A stretch of DNA of 5,406 nt. Origin: Chloroflexota bacterium. Lineage in GTDB: Bacteria > Chloroflexota > Limnocylindria > Limnocylindrales > CSP1-4. A program made the translations under genes and the position numbers. The notes below the pieces were generated by a model. That model did not search any database. It saw only the letters and a list, made by a program, of their open reading frames with translations, and had not been told where the DNA came from. The stretch covers positions 1-5,406 of the forward strand of contig VGPE01000199.1 in assembly GCA_016875645.1 (NCBI GenBank), in the 5' to 3' direction. Positions 5,071-5,406 of this stretch are shown in pieces; within the stretch, counting starts at the first letter, position 1; every line of letters starts with the position of its first letter.

Positions 5071-5076
5071 TATTGT
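5071..5076 (+). promoter_or_regulatory. Possible -10 element for the glycine-zipper gene
   Basis: TATTGT (four of six matches to TATAAT) is the only A/T-rich hexamer in the gap and lies directly before the TGGCGCCA palindromes. Transcription would start near 5083, giving a leader of about 90 bases. No TTGACA-like -35 is present at the right distance, so it is weak alone. Confidence 0.3.
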
Positions 5077-5097
5077 GGCGCCATCGCATGGCGCCAC
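5075..5097. promoter_or_regulatory. Perfect 10+10 bp inverted repeat made of two TGGCGCCA palindromes
   Basis: GTGGCGCCAT, a CGC spacer and ATGGCGCCAC form a perfect inverted repeat. Each arm itself contains the self-complementary octamer TGGCGCCA (5076-5083 and 5089-5096), 13 bases apart start to start, and a further partial copy GCGCCAC follows at 5101-5107. Next to a -10-like TATTGT this looks like a repressor or activator site for the gene at 5172. It could equally fold as a hairpin in its leader RNA. No regulator is encoded nearby to match it with. Confidence 0.45.
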
Positions 5098-5145
5098 GTT
5101 GCGCCACGGCAACTCGCCGGACGACGCTGGGCGGCATGGGGACGG

Positions 5146-5162
5146 CTCCATTCGGGATGGAG
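5146..5162 (+). promoter_or_regulatory. Hairpin that would bury the Shine-Dalgarno of the glycine-zipper gene
   Basis: CTCCAT, a TCGGG loop and ATGGAG form a perfect 6 bp stem. The right arm contains GGAG of the ribosome binding site GGAGGAAA (5159-5166), which stands 5 bases before the ATG at 5172. Folding in the mRNA would hide the site, so translation could be limited or conditional. The pairing is visible; the regulatory role is inference. Confidence 0.4.
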
Positions 5163-5171
5163 GAAACGGCC

Positions 5172-5406
5172 ATGTCGGACATGAAGGACCTGGCTACCGG
5201 GGCCGGTGAGCCCGAGGCGACCATGGCGACCCAGCCGGAACCCGCGGTCGGCGGAGCCGTCGCGGCGACACCGGCCGCCGGCATGGGTGAGCTCGGTTCG
5301 GTGCGTGGGCGACCCGTGGAGGACCGCGTCTTCGAGGTGGTCGAGACCGGCGCGGGCTTCGCGGCCGGGGTGGCGGTCGGGGCGGCGGTCGGCGGGCCTG
5401 TCGGGG
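5172..5406 (+). CDS. Unrecognised glycine-zipper protein (N-terminal 78 codons, runs off the window)
   Basis: I do not recognise this gene. Residues 1-40 are Ala/Pro/Glu/Gly-rich and probably disordered, with no signal peptide. Residues 44-59 (VRGRPVEDRVFEVVET) look like a short amphipathic segment. From residue 60 a small-residue hydrophobic run begins in which G62, G66, G70, G74 and G78 recur every four residues, a continuous GxxxG glycine zipper. Glycine zippers pack helices closely and occur in membrane-inserting, pore-forming and envelope proteins, so membrane association is likely but not shown. The ATG at 5172 has GGAGGAAA 5 bases upstream; in-frame ATGs at 5157 and 5136 lack a comparable site. 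The frame stays open to the window end. It is preceded by a 287-base repeat-rich gap and thus probably has its own promoter. Confidence 0.7.
   Translation, partial: MSDMKDLATGAGEPEATMATQPEPAVGGAVAATPAAGMGELGSVRGRPVEDRVFEVVETGAGFAAGVAVGAAVGGPVG

Larger units (their letters stand above)
4885..5171. other. 287-base non-coding gap rich in inverted repeats
   Basis: No reading frame here has family similarity or a proper start with a ribosome binding site; the open frames across it on both strands look like GC-rich chance frames. In order it holds a 6 bp hairpin after the hydrolase stop, a 12 bp tandem repeat leading into a 9 bp hairpin, a TATTGT and paired TGGCGCCA palindromes, and a hairpin over the next gene's ribosome binding site. 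Four independent symmetric elements in under 300 bases suggest termination of the upstream gene and control of the downstream one. Confidence 0.5.

Noticed and set aside
4865..5284. A 139-codon minus-strand frame across the non-coding gap
   Set aside because: It runs antisense through the start of the glycine-zipper gene, has no motif, and contains the inverted repeats as coding sequence.

Overview
The window is a GC-rich, densely packed piece of bacterial chromosome, roughly 70% G+C by eye. Starts are a mix of ATG and GTG, leaders are short, and several genes are joined by 4-base ATGA overlaps. The proteins (an amidohydrolase-type phosphotriesterase family pair, a CocE-like hydrolase, an actinobacterial/chloroflexal-style VapBC pair) suit a free-living soil or sediment bacterium such as an actinobacterium, a member of the Chloroflexota, or another high-GC lineage. 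The window alone cannot fix the phylum. No rRNA, tRNA, CRISPR array, transposase or phage gene was seen.

Layout: (1) Bases 1-2361, minus strand: a three-gene operon read right to left. It runs from a fold-type IV PLP aminotransferase (GTG start at 2361) to a phosphotriesterase-family metal hydrolase to the N-terminal 148 codons of a CocE/NonD serine hydrolase that leaves the window at base 1. Both junctions are ATGA overlaps. (2) Bases 2362-2543: a divergent regulatory gap that holds a perfect 8+8 bp inverted repeat beside the toxin-antitoxin start. (3) Bases 2544-3232, plus strand: a vapB-vapC type II toxin-antitoxin pair, again joined by ATGA. (4) Bases 3293-3664, minus strand: a small VOC/glyoxalase-fold protein with a clear ribosome binding site, convergent with vapC and divergent from the next gene. 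(5) Bases 3775-4884, plus strand: a second phosphotriesterase-family hydrolase, paralogous to the first, starting at a GTG with a good Shine-Dalgarno. (6) Bases 4885-5171: a 287-base non-coding stretch rich in inverted repeats. (7) Base 5172 to the window end: the start of an unrecognised protein with a disordered Ala/Pro/Glu-rich N-terminus followed by a regular GxxxG glycine zipper.

Taken together, the left operon and the second hydrolase look like small-molecule catabolism. Two binuclear-metal hydrolases, both of the less common Glu-bridged type, sit near a serine esterase/acylase and an aminotransferase, as expected for opening a lactone, ester or amide and then moving an amino group. The substrate is not identifiable from sequence. 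The VapBC pair sits between the two metabolic blocks as a self-contained insertion. I found no clearly new multi-gene defence or mobile system. The best leads are the aminotransferase-hydrolase operon, the Glu-type hydrolase paralogs, the vapBC operator and the repeat-rich leader of the glycine-zipper gene.
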